In this document: piece after piece, positions 27,591 to 37,239 of the stretch
Numbering within the stretch: the first letter of the stretch is position 1
Layout of the letters: each line of letters begins with the position of its first letter
NCBI GenBank assembly: GCA_015491995.1
Contig: WGFY01000068.1
Location: 1 to 64,000, forward strand
Length of the DNA stretch: 64,000 nucleotides
Reading direction: 5' to 3'
From: Mesoaciditoga sp.
Lineage (GTDB): Bacteria > Thermotogota > Thermotogae > Mesoaciditogales > Mesoaciditogaceae
Notes under the pieces: model-generated
Databases searched by the model: none
The model's input: the letters and a program-made list of their open reading frames with translations, nothing else
Told to the model about the DNA's origin: nothing
Program-made: the position numbers and the translations under genes

Positions 27591-27920
27591 GTGAAAATAG
27601 AAACGGTCGTAAAAGAGCTTGTATCCTCCGAAAAGGATTCTAAGGGTATCATTCAAAATACGAAAGAAAAAAGTGAAAAGATGATAAAAGAGGCTGAAAA
27701 GAAAGGAAAAGAGCTTCTTGAAGCAAAAACGAACGAAGCAAACGTAACGGCAAGAAGGATACTGGAAGATTCAAAAGAAAAAATGCGAACATACGACGAA
27801 AAGATGTTGGATGACGCTCGAAAAAAGTTCAAGAACATCAGAGAGACGTATTTGAATATGAAAAACGAGATAATGGAGAATTTTATATCTGATTTTCTTA
27901 AAGGGAAAAAGAATGGGTAG
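27591..27920 (+). CDS. ntpF: V/A-type ATPase peripheral stalk subunit H/G
   Basis: The 109-aa, highly charged coiled coil (KSEKMIKEAEKKGKELLEAKTNEANVTARRILEDSK region) is the partner of subunit E in the peripheral stalk of archaeal-type ATPases. The GTG at 27591 was chosen because AGAAGGG lies 6 bases upstream; the ATG at 27573 has only a weak site. It overlaps the subunit C gene by 8 bases. The name rests on coiled-coil character and first position in the operon, as in ntpF/ahaH. Confidence 0.8.
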   Translation: MKIETVVKELVSSEKDSKGIIQNTKEKSEKMIKEAEKKGKELLEAKTNEANVTARRILEDSKEKMRTYDEKMLDDARKKFKNIRETYLNMKNEIMENFISDFLKGKKNG

Positions 27921-28998
27921 CATACTGGCATATGCTGGCGTAAGAGCAAAATTAGCCGGTATGGCAAACCGCTTTTTAAAAAAAAGCGATTACGAAATAC
28001 TCATGAGTAAAAAAAGTGTGCCAGAAATAACAACATATCTCCAGCAAACCAAGATGTACTCAAAGGCTTTGAAAAATATCAATCCTGAAGAATTACATCG
28101 AAGATATTTGGAGATGTTGCTGAAAGCGGATTTGGTGGAGGATGTGAGGAGATTTTTTACGTTCTTCGTAACTTTAGACAAGGCATTCGCATCTTACGTG
28201 ATAAGAATGTACGAAATTGAGAATTTGAAGTTGGCTCTAAGGAATACGCTTGTGGAAAAGGAATCAAAGAAAAATCTGGAGGAACTGAAAAGCAAATTTT
28301 ATGATTTGGGCAAGAGAGCACTTGTAGACCCCATGAAGGTGGCTTCAGCCGTTGGTAAAGATGAAATACTGAATTCGTTGGAAAGCACTCCTTACTATGA
28401 AGTGGTGAGAAACGTGTTCGTTAGTTATAAGGGAGAAACGCCAAATTTGATTGGAAGCGTGGAAAACGGATTGGATAGATGGTTGTTTTTTGGCTTTCTA
28501 AATGCGGCAAAGGATTTAGGATACGATGACTATATGATAGTTAAAGAAATGATAGGAGAGCGAATCGATCTCATCAACATAGAATGGATAATAAGGGCAA
28601 AAAGTTTTTATTCTTTAAGGGCCGAAGAACTTTACAATTCTCTTATTCCTATGGAATTCAGAATGAACGTGTCATTGCTACACAAGCTGTGCGATGCAAA
28701 GCACTTTGAAGAGGATTTAGAACTTCTTATCGGAAGTTCATACAAAAATCTTTTTAGCGATATTTCTGAAAGTTCAGAAAACGTAACGCCGGAGATGGTA
28801 ACACTCGCCATGAGAAAATACCTTTACGGGAAGACCAAAAGGGCCTTATCTACGTTAGGCGGCTTCTCAATAGCTTCGTTTTTCCATTATCTTTTCCTTA
28901 AGGAGTACGAGATAATGGATATAACGACTATAATTGAAGGTGTTCGATACAATATAGAAGCGAAAGAGATAGAGAAATACTTGACAGCATCATTTTGA
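27913..28998 (+). CDS. ntpC: V/A-type ATPase subunit C (rotor-cap, d-type)
   Basis: The 361-aa, helix-rich protein starts MGSILAYAGVRAKLAGMANRFL and has the three-fold pattern of d/C subunits: VVRNVFVSY, the helical repeats, and a C-terminal EYEIMDITTIIEGVRYNIEAKEIEKYL typical of the family. It sits on top of the c-ring and links it to the central stalk (D/F). It begins inside the preceding stalk gene and is followed by subunit I after 9 bases. Confidence 0.9.
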   Translation: MGSILAYAGVRAKLAGMANRFLKKSDYEILMSKKSVPEITTYLQQTKMYSKALKNINPEELHRRYLEMLLKADLVEDVRRFFTFFVTLDKAFASYVIRMYEIENLKLALRNTLVEKESKKNLEELKSKFYDLGKRALVDPMKVASAVGKDEILNSLESTPYYEVVRNVFVSYKGETPNLIGSVENGLDRWLFFGFLNAAKDLGYDDYMIVKEMIGERIDLINIEWIIRAKSFYSLRAEELYNSLIPMEFRMNVSLLHKLCDAKHFEEDLELLIGSSYKNLFSDISESSENVTPEMVTLAMRKYLYGKTKRALSTLGGFSIASFFHYLFLKEYEIMDITTIIEGVRYNIEAKEIEKYLTASF

Positions 28999-29007
28999 GG
29001 TGATGAT

Positions 29008-30948
29008 ATGGCAGTAGTCAAAATGAAAAACATTACTCTTGCTTTTCCAGAAGAAGACTCCGAGAATGTAAGCCTGGATCTGCTTTCATCTGAATCGTTT
29101 GAGCCAATGGAAATAAGAGGAATTCTTGTTGAGAATGTGGAAAAAGAACTTTTGCAACTTGAAAATAAAAACCCGTATCAAGAAGTGTACACAGAGATGG
29201 TGCAGTTCTTGAAGATGACCGAATACACTCCTAATTTCGATAGCTCCAAGATAAATGAGAAATTCGATCTTCAAAAAACTCTAAAAAGATTTTCGCTTTT
29301 GAACAAAAGCATAAAGAGATTTTTCGATAAAAAAAATGAGCTGGGCAAAAAACTTCAAGAGTATGAAAAAGTGCTCTTCTACGTCAGAATATTGGCTGGG
29401 TTGGACGTTGAAATGGAAAATCTATCAGAAATAAGAAGAATAAAAATGTTTTTTGGAAGGGTTCCGGTAAGACATTACGAGCCTTTGGTGGAATCTTCCC
29501 TTAACGTTCCAATTTTGGTGTTAGAGACGAACAGAGATAAGGACAGCTCTTGGATATTTGTTTTCACGACGCCAGACTTCACAGATGAAACACATAAAAT
29601 ACTCCAATCGGCCTACTTTGAAGAAGACAAACTGCCGGTTGATTATCAGGGAACACCAAAAGAAATTCAAAGAAGAATCGAATCACTCATCAAAATAACA
29701 AAAATTTCCATGGGAGAAAACGACAGCGTTGTAAAAAAAGTTCTCTATGCGAGTAAGGAATTCGTGGATGATCTTTATTCAACAATCGTTTCGCATAAGA
29801 GAGCTTACGATTTATCGACGTTCAACAACACCACACCACAAAAAAACGTTCATTTTATAAGTGGATGGATGCCGATGAGTGAGGTGAACAACCTTGGCAA
29901 GAATTTGGGAAGAGACGTGTTGTTGATAGAGAATTCTTCCGAAGAAATTGTCCAAAAAAATTCCTCCATAAAAATTCCAGTAAAGTTGAAAAACAGGGGA
30001 AAGATCGTTCAATCTTTTGAATTCATAACGCAAATGTTTGGTACTCCCCGTTATGGTGAAATAGATCCAACACCATTTATCACAGCGTTCTTCATATTCA
30101 TGTACGGTTTTATGTTAGGTGATGTAGGACATGGATTGGTGCTTTTCCTATTCGGATATTTACTCTATAGAAAAGGATCTGGCAAATTTGGAATTGTGAT
30201 GATGAGCTCGGCACTTTCATCGGTTTTTTTTGGTTTTATGTATGGATCGATCTTCGGGTTTGAAAATTGGATACCAGATTTATGGTTAAGACCGATCATT
30301 CAGATAAACCAACTGTTAGAAATTTCCGTTTTCTATGGGATAGGAATGTTGATATTTGGAATGGTGTTGAACGTGATAAATGGTTTCAAACAAAAAGATA
30401 TGGAAAAAGCTTTGTTCAGCGCGGAAGGTATAGTAGGTTTGATCTTTTACATTCCGTCCATAATTCTTACGACATTTTACTTTATAAGTAAACCAATACC
30501 ATTTAGCCCAATGTTTTGGGAAGTACTGTTGGGTACTTCGTTGGTAATCATGTTTTTCAAGAAACCGTTGGCACAAATTATCACGCATCAGCGAGTTTCT
30601 TTACCAAACGGTTTCTGGGTTGAGAGTGGATTTGGAATGTTTGAAACTCTAATTTCTTACCTTAGTAACGCCATATCTTTCGTCAGGTTAGCGGCTTTTG
30701 CGTTAACTCACGAGGCTCTATTCGTGGCATTTTGGGTTTTAACGTTGATGGTACTTCCAGCTCCTGGTGGAGATGCTTGGGCATTTATCGTTTTCATGTT
30801 AGGTCAATTCATGCTCGTTGGCTTAGAAGGATTGGTGGTTTTCATTCAAGATCTAAGGCTTATATACTATGAATTTTTTACCAAATTTTTTGAAGCAACT
30901 GGTAGAGATTTCCATCCATTTCTTTTCGTGGAAGGTGATGTTAAATGA
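29008..30948 (+). CDS. ntpI: V/A-type ATPase subunit I (a-type membrane stator)
   Basis: The 646-aa protein has an N-terminal soluble half (about 1-345) and a C-terminal membrane half with about eight helices: GDVGHGLVLFLFGYLLY, ASVFFGFMYGSIFG-like and SYLSNAISFVRLAAFALTHEAL. The arginine in FVRLAAF is the expected essential residue that faces the c-ring carboxylate and closes the ion path. The start ATG follows GAGGTGATGAT. It overlaps the first K gene by 4 bases. Confidence 0.94.
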   Translation: MAVVKMKNITLAFPEEDSENVSLDLLSSESFEPMEIRGILVENVEKELLQLENKNPYQEVYTEMVQFLKMTEYTPNFDSSKINEKFDLQKTLKRFSLLNKSIKRFFDKKNELGKKLQEYEKVLFYVRILAGLDVEMENLSEIRRIKMFFGRVPVRHYEPLVESSLNVPILVLETNRDKDSSWIFVFTTPDFTDETHKILQSAYFEEDKLPVDYQGTPKEIQRRIESLIKITKISMGENDSVVKKVLYASKEFVDDLYSTIVSHKRAYDLSTFNNTTPQKNVHFISGWMPMSEVNNLGKNLGRDVLLIENSSEEIVQKNSSIKIPVKLKNRGKIVQSFEFITQMFGTPRYGEIDPTPFITAFFIFMYGFMLGDVGHGLVLFLFGYLLYRKGSGKFGIVMMSSALSSVFFGFMYGSIFGFENWIPDLWLRPIIQINQLLEISVFYGIGMLIFGMVLNVINGFKQKDMEKALFSAEGIVGLIFYIPSIILTTFYFISKPIPFSPMFWEVLLGTSLVIMFFKKPLAQIITHQRVSLPNGFWVESGFGMFETLISYLSNAISFVRLAAFALTHEALFVAFWVLTLMVLPAPGGDAWAFIVFMLGQFMLVGLEGLVVFIQDLRLIYYEFFTKFFEATGRDFHPFLFVEGDVK

Positions 30949-31412
30949 CACTTTTTCAATTCCTTGTTTTCTTGGTTTTCTTGATGATGTTGATATCTTT
31001 TTTGATTTTCAGGGGAAATATGCTGAAAACACAAAAGAAGAGAAAAAAGGAGGCTTCGGATGTGAAATTGATCAAATACACAGCCCTTGGGGGAAACGTC
31101 ATCATCGGCTTAGCCCTTCTTGCATTGTTTCTCACTCCAGATAAAGCAACGGCAGCGGCCATGAATTCATCAATATCGTCAACGATGAAATTACTTAATC
31201 CGGCGGGACTTGGATTTATAGGCGCGGGACTCTCCACCGGTTTGGCTTCTATCGGTGCTGGATGGGGAACGGGTATAGTTGGTGGTTCTTCGATAAAAGT
31301 CGGTCGCTTAAACAGTGGAATGCTTGGAAAATCCATGATATTCGCAGGACTCGCAAACGGGGTTGCAACTTATGGTCTTATAATCTCTATTCTCATTCTC
31401 AGCAGAATTTAA
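30945..31412 (+). CDS. ntpK: V/A-type ATPase proteolipid subunit K, copy 1, Asn in place of ion-binding Glu
   Basis: The 155-aa protein has four hydrophobic segments. Helices 1-2 (about 1-65) do not look c-like and end in PDKATAAAM. Helices 3-4 are a c-type hairpin: GLGFIGAGLSTGLASIGAGWG then KSMIFAGLANGVATYGLI. The position of the ion-binding glutamate in helix 4 is N138, and helices 3-4 contain no Asp or Glu. If it is placed in the ring it should not carry an ion. It overlaps ntpI by 4 bases. Confidence 0.88.
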   Translation: MTLFQFLVFLVFLMMLISFLIFRGNMLKTQKKRKKEASDVKLIKYTALGGNVIIGLALLALFLTPDKATAAAMNSSISSTMKLLNPAGLGFIGAGLSTGLASIGAGWGTGIVGGSSIKVGRLNSGMLGKSMIFAGLANGVATYGLIISILILSRI

Positions 31413-31429
31413 GGAAGTTGGTGAACAAT

Positions 31430-31894
31430 ATGCTTTTAGTGTTTGTAGGAATATTTAGTACTCTTGTAATAACGATATTGATGTTGGAAACAGTTTTGAA
31501 CAAAAAACTATTTGTTGAAAGTCGTTACACTAAAAAATTGAAAAAGCTGATAATTTCTAATTTAGGAGTTTTGGTTTCTCTCATGTTATTTGGACTGGTT
31601 ATGATTTCTCCCGACAAGGCGGTGGCGACACCCATCACAAATAGTGGCGAAGGAATAACCAAACTTGCAACCACCCTTATAAATCCTGGACTTGGATATA
31701 TCGGTTCAGGGCTTTCCACGGGATTGGCATCGCTCGGGGCAGGAGTTGGAACCGGAATAGTTGGCGCCAAGTCCATAAATATCTTAAGATTTAATCCAAA
31801 ACTCCTTGGAAAATCCATGATATTCGCAGGGCTCGCAAACGGAGTCGCAACTTATGGTCTTATAATATCCATACTTATAATGAGCAGAGTTTGA
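31430..31894 (+). CDS. ntpK: V/A-type ATPase proteolipid subunit K, copy 2, Asn in place of ion-binding Glu
   Basis: The true start is the ATG at 31430 behind AAGGAAGTTGGTGA, giving 154 aa; the ORF-track start at 31262 reads copy 1 in another frame. Layout is the same as copy 1: an extra N-terminal hairpin ending SPDKAVATP, then GLGYIGSGLSTGLASLGAG and KSMIFAGLANGVATYGLI with N137 at the carboxylate position. The 65-base stretch coding this last part differs from copy 1 at only 4 bases. It starts 17 bases after copy 1. Confidence 0.88.
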   Translation: MLLVFVGIFSTLVITILMLETVLNKKLFVESRYTKKLKKLIISNLGVLVSLMLFGLVMISPDKAVATPITNSGEGITKLATTLINPGLGYIGSGLSTGLASLGAGVGTGIVGAKSINILRFNPKLLGKSMIFAGLANGVATYGLIISILIMSRV

Positions 31895-31910
31895 AGGGAG
31901 GAGTTTTAAA

Positions 31911-32369
31911 ATGTTTGTTTCATTCGTGTTGATGTCTTTAACCGTGTTCGCCACCATAATTCTTGGTGTGATATTCAGTAACAAAAGGGTTATGGAGCAT
32001 GTGAGCTCTCCTGTAAAAGTGGGTAAGAGAACTTTGGGAATTAACATGGTCTCCTTGTTTAGTTTCATGACATTTGCCATTCTCTCGTTGATCCCAAGTG
32101 GGCATGCTTTTGCGGCTACGGCAAATTCCGCAGCAACTTCTGTCGCGGTTACTATCAACCCCGGCTTGGGATACATAGGCGCGGGCCTTTCCACTGGGTT
32201 AGCATCAATGGGAGCAGGAATAGGTGTTGGCATTGCCGGAGCAGCAGGTATAGGAGCCATAAGTGAACAACCTGATATGCTTGGAAGAACGCTTATTTAC
32301 GTTGGATTGGCGGAGGGAGTTGCCATTTACGGTTTGATCATATCGATAATGATATTCGGAAGGATTTGA
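31911..32369 (+). CDS. ntpK: V/A-type ATPase proteolipid subunit K, copy 3, with ion-binding Glu
   Basis: The 152-aa protein repeats the four-helix plan: an N-terminal hairpin ending SGHAFAATA, then GLGYIGAGLSTGLASMGAG and TLIYVGLAEGVAIYGLI. E135 sits at the ion-binding position, so this copy is a competent rotor subunit. A loop with ISEQPDMLGRT joins helices 3 and 4, as in ordinary c subunits. The ATG follows GGGAGG. The glutamate-flanking residues do not decide between H+ and Na+. Confidence 0.92.
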   Translation: MFVSFVLMSLTVFATIILGVIFSNKRVMEHVSSPVKVGKRTLGINMVSLFSFMTFAILSLIPSGHAFAATANSAATSVAVTINPGLGYIGAGLSTGLASMGAGIGVGIAGAAGIGAISEQPDMLGRTLIYVGLAEGVAIYGLIISIMIFGRI

Positions 32370-32374
32370 CTAAA

Positions 32375-32686
32375 ATGAGATTCTTCCTCATCAGTGATAA
32401 CATAGACACTCAAATAGGTTTAAGACTTGTTGGAGTAAAGGGTGTTGTCGTTCATGAAAAGGAAGAAACGCTCACAGCATTAGAAAAAGCAAAAAAAATG
32501 AAAGACGTGGGAATAATACTTATGACTGAAAAAATTGCGACTCTCGTCCCAGAAATTGTCTACAAATCAAGAACTTCAAAATCGCTTCCTCTTCTAACGA
32601 TTATTCCAGATAGGCATGGAACGACGCGTCCTAAGGACTTTATAACCCGTTATGTTAAGGAAGCAATTGGAGTGAGGATAAAGTGA
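32375..32686 (+). CDS. ntpG: V/A-type ATPase subunit F (central stalk)
   Basis: The 103-aa protein has an alternating strand/helix fold (MRFFLISDNIDTQIGLRLVGVKG; VGIILMTEKIA; PLLTIIPDRHG), as in subunit F, which binds D in the rotating central shaft. The ATG at 32375 was chosen because GGAAGGA is 10 bases upstream; the TTG at 32366 would be too close. It ends overlapping subunit E by 4 bases. Confidence 0.9.
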   Translation: MRFFLISDNIDTQIGLRLVGVKGVVVHEKEETLTALEKAKKMKDVGIILMTEKIATLVPEIVYKSRTSKSLPLLTIIPDRHGTTRPKDFITRYVKEAIGVRIK

Positions 32687-33297
32687 ATATCGAAAAGAAA
32701 CTCAATTCTCTGAAAGAATATGTTAAATCTAAAGCATTGAATGAAGCCGATGAAATAATCAAAACGGCTAAAATTCAAGTAAAAAAAGTGGATAAAGAGT
32801 ACAAAGAAAAAGCTGAAGAAACTTATTCGAGAATAATAGAAGAAGCCAAGAAGAAAGTGTCAACCATGGAAAGGCGTGAAATGGCTCAATCGCGTGCAAA
32901 AGCATCGAAGATGTTTTTGGATGCCAAAAACGAGATTTTGAAATCGTCACTTGAAGAATTGAAAGGTAGAATTTACGCTTTAAGTACTAATAAAAAATAC
33001 GAAGAACTTCTTGAAAAACTTACGTTGGAAGCGATAAAGGAATTAGGTAAAAAAGAGGTCATCGTATCCGTTAGAAACGAAGACGATGCAAAGATGAAAA
33101 GCATCATAAAGAAATTGGAAAAAGATTTGAAAGCAAAAATCACTCTTTCCACTGAACATGTAAAGATCATGGGAGGCGTGATAGTGACAATCATAGATAA
33201 TCATGTTATGGTGGAAAACACACTTGAAAACAAATTCGAAGAAGTGAAAGAAAGCTTCATCTCACTTTTGTTTTCAAGATTAAATGTCGATGGGTGA
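32683..33297 (+). CDS. ntpE: V/A-type ATPase subunit E (peripheral stalk)
   Basis: The 204-aa protein has a long charged N-terminal coiled coil (about 1-95). A C-terminal alpha/beta domain has IKIMGGVIV-like VKIMGGVIVTIIDNHVMVENTLENKFEE, the family's C-terminal signature. It forms the stator with the H/G subunit. The GTG start overlaps the subunit F stop, with GGAGTGAGGA just upstream. Confidence 0.92.
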   Translation: MNIEKKLNSLKEYVKSKALNEADEIIKTAKIQVKKVDKEYKEKAEETYSRIIEEAKKKVSTMERREMAQSRAKASKMFLDAKNEILKSSLEELKGRIYALSTNKKYEELLEKLTLEAIKELGKKEVIVSVRNEDDAKMKSIIKKLEKDLKAKITLSTEHVKIMGGVIVTIIDNHVMVENTLENKFEEVKESFISLLFSRLNVDG

Positions 33298-33302
33298 TGC
33301 AA

Positions 33303-35093
33303 ATGAATAAAACAATTGGAAAAGTTTACATGATAAACGGTCCTGTCGTTAAGGCGAAGGAAATGACAGGGGTCATGATGCACGAAGTTGTAAAGGTTGG
33401 AAATTTGAAGCTTACAGGAGAGGTGATCTCTCTTGAAAATGATGATGTTACCATCGAGGTCTATGAGGAAACGTCAGGATTGAAACCAGGTGAACCGGTA
33501 GAAGGGACAGGGGAACTTTTATCAGTGATATTAGGTCCTGGAATCATAAAGAGTGTTTACGATGGGATTCAGCGTCCTTTAAATGTACTCAGAAATAAAT
33601 CCGGTGACTTTCTTGAAAGGGGAGTCAACGCTGATGCGTTGGACATGAGTAAAGAGTGGGAGGTTGAAGTTCTGGTAAAAGAGGGCGATCGTGTTGTTCC
33701 CGGGCAAGTGGTGGCAAAAGTTAAAGAAACAGCGTCCGTTGAGCATAGAATCATGATTCCGCCGGAGATATCCGGAAAAGCAGCAGATGTCCAGAAGTCT
33801 GGAAAATATAATTTGGACGCAAATTTGTTGACGGTGGAATTAGATAATGGCGGTAAAAGAGGTGTGAAACTTTATCAGAAATGGCCCGTTAGAGTTCCAA
33901 GACCGGTGAAGAAAAGATTGGCACCTTCCGAACCTCTGATAACTGGGCAACGCGTCATAGACACTTTTTTCCCGATAAGTAAAGGTGGAACGGCGGCAAT
34001 TCCTGGTGGATTTGGAACAGGAAAAACCATAACGCAGCATCAGCTTGCAAAGTGGTCAGATGCCGATATAGTTGTGTACATAGGATGTGGAGAGCGTGGA
34101 AATGAAATGACCGAAGTGCTGGAGGAATTTCCTCAGCTTAGAGATCCACGTAACGGGCAACCTTTGATGGAAAGAACGGTACTAATAGCAAACACATCAA
34201 ACATGCCTGTTTCAGCGCGCGAAGCTTCGATATATACTGGCGTAACGATAGCTGAATATTTCAGGGATATGGGGTATCATGTTGCCCTTATGGCTGATTC
34301 AACTTCAAGATGGGCGGAAGCACTCAGAGAGATATCAGGGCGTTTGGAAGAAATGCCGGCTGAGGAGGGATTTCCACCGTATTTGTCTTCAAGATTGGCT
34401 GAATTTTATGAACGTGCTGGAAAAGCAACTTTGTTAGGGAGCGTGGATAAAGTTGGATCCATTTCCATCATAGGAGCTGTGTCTCCTCCAGGAGGAGATT
34501 TCTCAGAACCGGTTACAACACATACGAAAAGATTCATAAGATGTTTTTGGGCATTAGATAAATCGCTTGCAAACGCGAGACACTATCCGTCTATAAGCTG
34601 GTTGAATAGCTATAGTGAGTACACAATGGAGCTAAAAAATTGGTTTGATGAGAATGTCAACCCCGATTTTGCAAATCTTGTAAAAAAAGCGATGAACATC
34701 TTCAGTGAAGATGACAATTTGCAGCAGATAATAAAACTGGTCGGGGAGGATGTCCTTCCAGATGATCAAAAGCTTGTCGTTAGGGTAGCGAATATATTGA
34801 AAATTGGTTATCTACAGCAAAGCGCATTCAGCGATGTGGATGCATTTTGTGAACTTGCCAAACAAAACGAGATGTTGAAGCTAATTTTGATGTATTACGA
34901 TCGTGCGATGGTGCTTGTTTCAAAAGGTGTTGCGATTTCGGAAGTGCTAAATGAGACCATGATAAATACCTTGATGAGGATGAAAGAAAAAATTCCAAAT
35001 GACAAATTAAATGAATTTGAGGAAATTGAAAAAAGCCTTGAATCTTTATTCGACTCGTTGAACAAAAAGTACAATCAGGCAAAGGAGGCGTAA
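33303..35093 (+). CDS. ntpA: V/A-type ATPase catalytic subunit A
   Basis: The 596-aa subunit hydrolyses or makes ATP. The P-loop is [11 protein letters not shown] (near residue 237), with the catalytic glutamate region GCGERGNEM and [26 protein letters not shown]. The non-homologous insert typical of A subunits (about 110-190) is present. The ATG at 33303 fits the GGTGAT site; the GTG at 33294 is too close to it. The order A-B-D follows the usual operon. Confidence 0.97.
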   Translation: MNKTIGKVYMINGPVVKAKEMTGVMMHEVVKVGNLKLTGEVISLENDDVTIEVYEETSGLKPGEPVEGTGELLSVILGPGIIKSVYDGIQRPLNVLRNKSGDFLERGVNADALDMSKEWEVEVLVKEGDRVVPGQVVAKVKETASVEHRIMIPPEISGKAADVQKSGKYNLDANLLTVELDNGGKRGVKLYQKWPVRVPRPVKKRLAPSEPLITGQRVIDTFFPISKGGTAAIPGGFGTGKTITQHQLAKWSDADIVVYIGCGERGNEMTEVLEEFPQLRDPRNGQPLMERTVLIANTSNMPVSAREASIYTGVTIAEYFRDMGYHVALMADSTSRWAEALREISGRLEEMPAEEGFPPYLSSRLAEFYERAGKATLLGSVDKVGSISIIGAVSPPGGDFSEPVTTHTKRFIRCFWALDKSLANARHYPSISWLNSYSEYTMELKNWFDENVNPDFANLVKKAMNIFSEDDNLQQIIKLVGEDVLPDDQKLVVRVANILKIGYLQQSAFSDVDAFCELAKQNEMLKLILMYYDRAMVLVSKGVAISEVLNETMINTLMRMKEKIPNDKLNEFEEIEKSLESLFDSLNKKYNQAKEA

Positions 35094-35097
35094 TGAT

Positions 35098-36486
35098 ATG
35101 CCCCTTAAAGAATATGTAGGCTTATCACAGATAAACGGGCCGCTCGTTTTTGTGGAAAATGTTGAGAATATTGGATACAACGAAGTGGTTGAAATAATTT
35201 TCAGGGACAAAAAAAGGTTTGGTCAAGTTGTGCAAGTCAGTAAGAATTTTGCCGTGATTCAAGTTTTTGAGGGAACTGAAGGTCTTAATCTAAACGAGAC
35301 AAGGGTAAAATTTTTAGGGAAAACATTGCAGATAAAGGTGTCCGAGGAAGTTTTGGGAAGGACATTCAATGGTATAGGAAGGCCCATAGATGGTGGAGCA
35401 GAAATAGTCAATGGAGTTTATAAAGATGTGAACGGTTCTCCAATCAATCCAGCATCGCGTATGTATCCAAAGAATTTTATACAAACTGGCATATCCGCTA
35501 TTGACGGCCTCATGACACTTATACGTGGACAAAAGTTACCCATCTTCTCAGGCAATGGCCTTCCACATAACAGATTGGCCGTTCAAATAACGAAACAGGC
35601 TAAATTAAAGGGAGAAGAAAGTGGCGATTTTGCAATAGTATTTGCCGCGATGGGGATAAAACATGACGATGCACAATATATCTTGTCAAGCTTTGAAGAG
35701 TCGGGTGCTGTTAAAAATGTGGTCACATTCTTAAACCTTGCAGATGATCCAACAATTGAAAGAATTTCAACTCCTCGTGTCGCCCTCACCGCTGCTGAGT
35801 ATTTGGCATTTGAAAAAGATATGCATGTTTTGGTCATATTAACCGATATGACCAATTATTGTGAAGCCTTACGTGAGCTATCCACCGCTAGGGGAGAAGT
35901 TCCATCTAGAAAAGGCTACCCAGGGTACCTTTATAGCGACTTGGCAGCTATTTACGAAAGGGCTGGCATGATAAATGGCAAAAAGGGGTCTGTTACCCAA
36001 ATTCCCATTTTATCGATGCCAAATGATGATATAACACACCCAATACCGGATCTTACCGGTTATATTACAGAGGGACAAATAGTTTTAAGCAGAGAACTTC
36101 AAAGGAAAGGTGTCCACCCACCGATAGGCATATTGCCCTCTTTATCAAGGTTGATGAAAGATGGGATAGGAAAAGGATTTACACGTGATGATCATCCACA
36201 CGTCTCGAGTCAGCTTTTCGCAGCCTACAGTCGTGTTCAAGAAACAAGGGCATTGGCTTCCATAATAGGTGAAGAAGAACTGACAAACGCGGATAAAAAA
36301 TACCTTAAGTTTGGTGAAGCTTTTGAAAAGGAATTTTTATCTCAAGGTGAAGAAGAGGATAGAATGATCGAAGAAACACTTGATATAGGTTGGCGTGTTT
36401 TAGGATATTTGCCAACATCAGAGCTTACACGTGTAAATGAGGAAGAAATCAAAAAGCGTTATAAAGCAAGGGAAGATGTGAAATGA
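35098..36486 (+). CDS. ntpB: V/A-type ATPase subunit B
   Basis: The 462-aa subunit alternates with A in the head. It shows the diagnostic degenerate P-loop ([14 protein letters not shown] in place of GxxxxGKT), the [33 protein letters not shown] stretch (shown here only as landmarks), and YERAG. The ATG follows AAAGGAGGCG. It ends overlapping subunit D by 4 bases. Confidence 0.97.
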   Translation: MPLKEYVGLSQINGPLVFVENVENIGYNEVVEIIFRDKKRFGQVVQVSKNFAVIQVFEGTEGLNLNETRVKFLGKTLQIKVSEEVLGRTFNGIGRPIDGGAEIVNGVYKDVNGSPINPASRMYPKNFIQTGISAIDGLMTLIRGQKLPIFSGNGLPHNRLAVQITKQAKLKGEESGDFAIVFAAMGIKHDDAQYILSSFEESGAVKNVVTFLNLADDPTIERISTPRVALTAAEYLAFEKDMHVLVILTDMTNYCEALRELSTARGEVPSRKGYPGYLYSDLAAIYERAGMINGKKGSVTQIPILSMPNDDITHPIPDLTGYITEGQIVLSRELQRKGVHPPIGILPSLSRLMKDGIGKGFTRDDHPHVSSQLFAAYSRVQETRALASIIGEEELTNADKKYLKFGEAFEKEFLSQGEEEDRMIEETLDIGWRVLGYLPTSELTRVNEEEIKKRYKAREDVK

Positions 36487-37097
36487 GTGTCAATGTTTCT
36501 CCTACAAAAAGCAAGCTAATAGAAACGAAAAGATCACTTGTTTTGGCAAGAGAAGGGCACACGTTACTCGATAAAAAGAGAAACGTTCTCATAAGGGAGA
36601 TGATGCGCCTTATAGATTCCGCGAGAGAAATTCAAGAGAATATGGAAATAGTTTTCACCAATGCCTATGAAAGTTTTCAAAAAGCGAATTTGAGTATAGG
36701 CATAGAGCATGTTGAAGAAGTTGGAATTGCAATAGAAGAATTCTCAGATCTGGCGATCAGATTAAAAAGCATAATGGGTGTTGAAATCCCAGAAATAGAT
36801 GATATTTCTGAAGAAATAAGACTCTCTTACGGATTCGTTAAGACGGATGCAAACTTAGATGGGGCACATAAATCCTTTAAAAAGGCACTTTCTTTAATTG
36901 CAAATCTGGCCGAAATAGAAACAACGGTTTATAGGTTGGCAAGAGAAATAAAGAAGACTCAAAGAAGAGTTAACGCGTTGGAAAACGTTCTAATCCCTCA
37001 ATACGAAGAGACCGTAAAATTCATCGAATCTTACATAGAGGAAACGGAAAGAGACGATTTCTTTCGTATGAAAAGGTTAAAACAGAAAAAGGCATAA
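36483..37097 (+). CDS. ntpD: V/A-type ATPase subunit D (central shaft)
   Basis: The 204-aa antiparallel coiled-coil shaft has N-terminal [32 protein letters not shown] and C-terminal [40 protein letters not shown], both family signatures. It transmits rotation between the c-ring and A3B3. It is the last gene of the operon and is followed by a hairpin. Confidence 0.95.
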   Translation: MSVNVSPTKSKLIETKRSLVLAREGHTLLDKKRNVLIREMMRLIDSAREIQENMEIVFTNAYESFQKANLSIGIEHVEEVGIAIEEFSDLAIRLKSIMGVEIPEIDDISEEIRLSYGFVKTDANLDGAHKSFKKALSLIANLAEIETTVYRLAREIKKTQRRVNALENVLIPQYEETVKFIESYIEETERDDFFRMKRLKQKKA

Positions 37098-37107
37098 TCT
37101 GACATAA

Positions 37108-37132
37108 ATTGGAGGGCCTTTTGGCCCCCAAT
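37108..37132 (+). terminator. Hairpin at the end of the V/A-ATPase operon
   Basis: The stem ATTGG(A)GGGCC/GGCCCCCAAT with loop TTTT lies 11 bases after ntpD. It has no T-run, so it may stabilise the mRNA end or act with Rho rather than terminate by itself. The remaining bases to 37239 show nothing further. Confidence 0.5.
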
Positions 37133-37239
37133 CCACCCTGATTTAACCAAAACACAACTTCGCTAACAAGAACATTCTATCACCATCACGATTAGAAGTC
37201 AACAAGATTTTACATTTGGCGTTATTGGTTTTCGCATTA

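Noticed and set aside
27380-27652. 90-aa minus-strand ORF in the flgF/ATPase intergenic region
   Set aside because: It runs over the ATPase promoter and the start of the first subunit gene, and has low-complexity translation.
31262-31429. The 210-aa ORF as an N-terminally extended second K subunit
   Set aside because: The first 56 codons lie within copy 1 in another frame and give unlikely protein. The ATG at 31430 has a good ribosome-binding site and matches the other copies in length.
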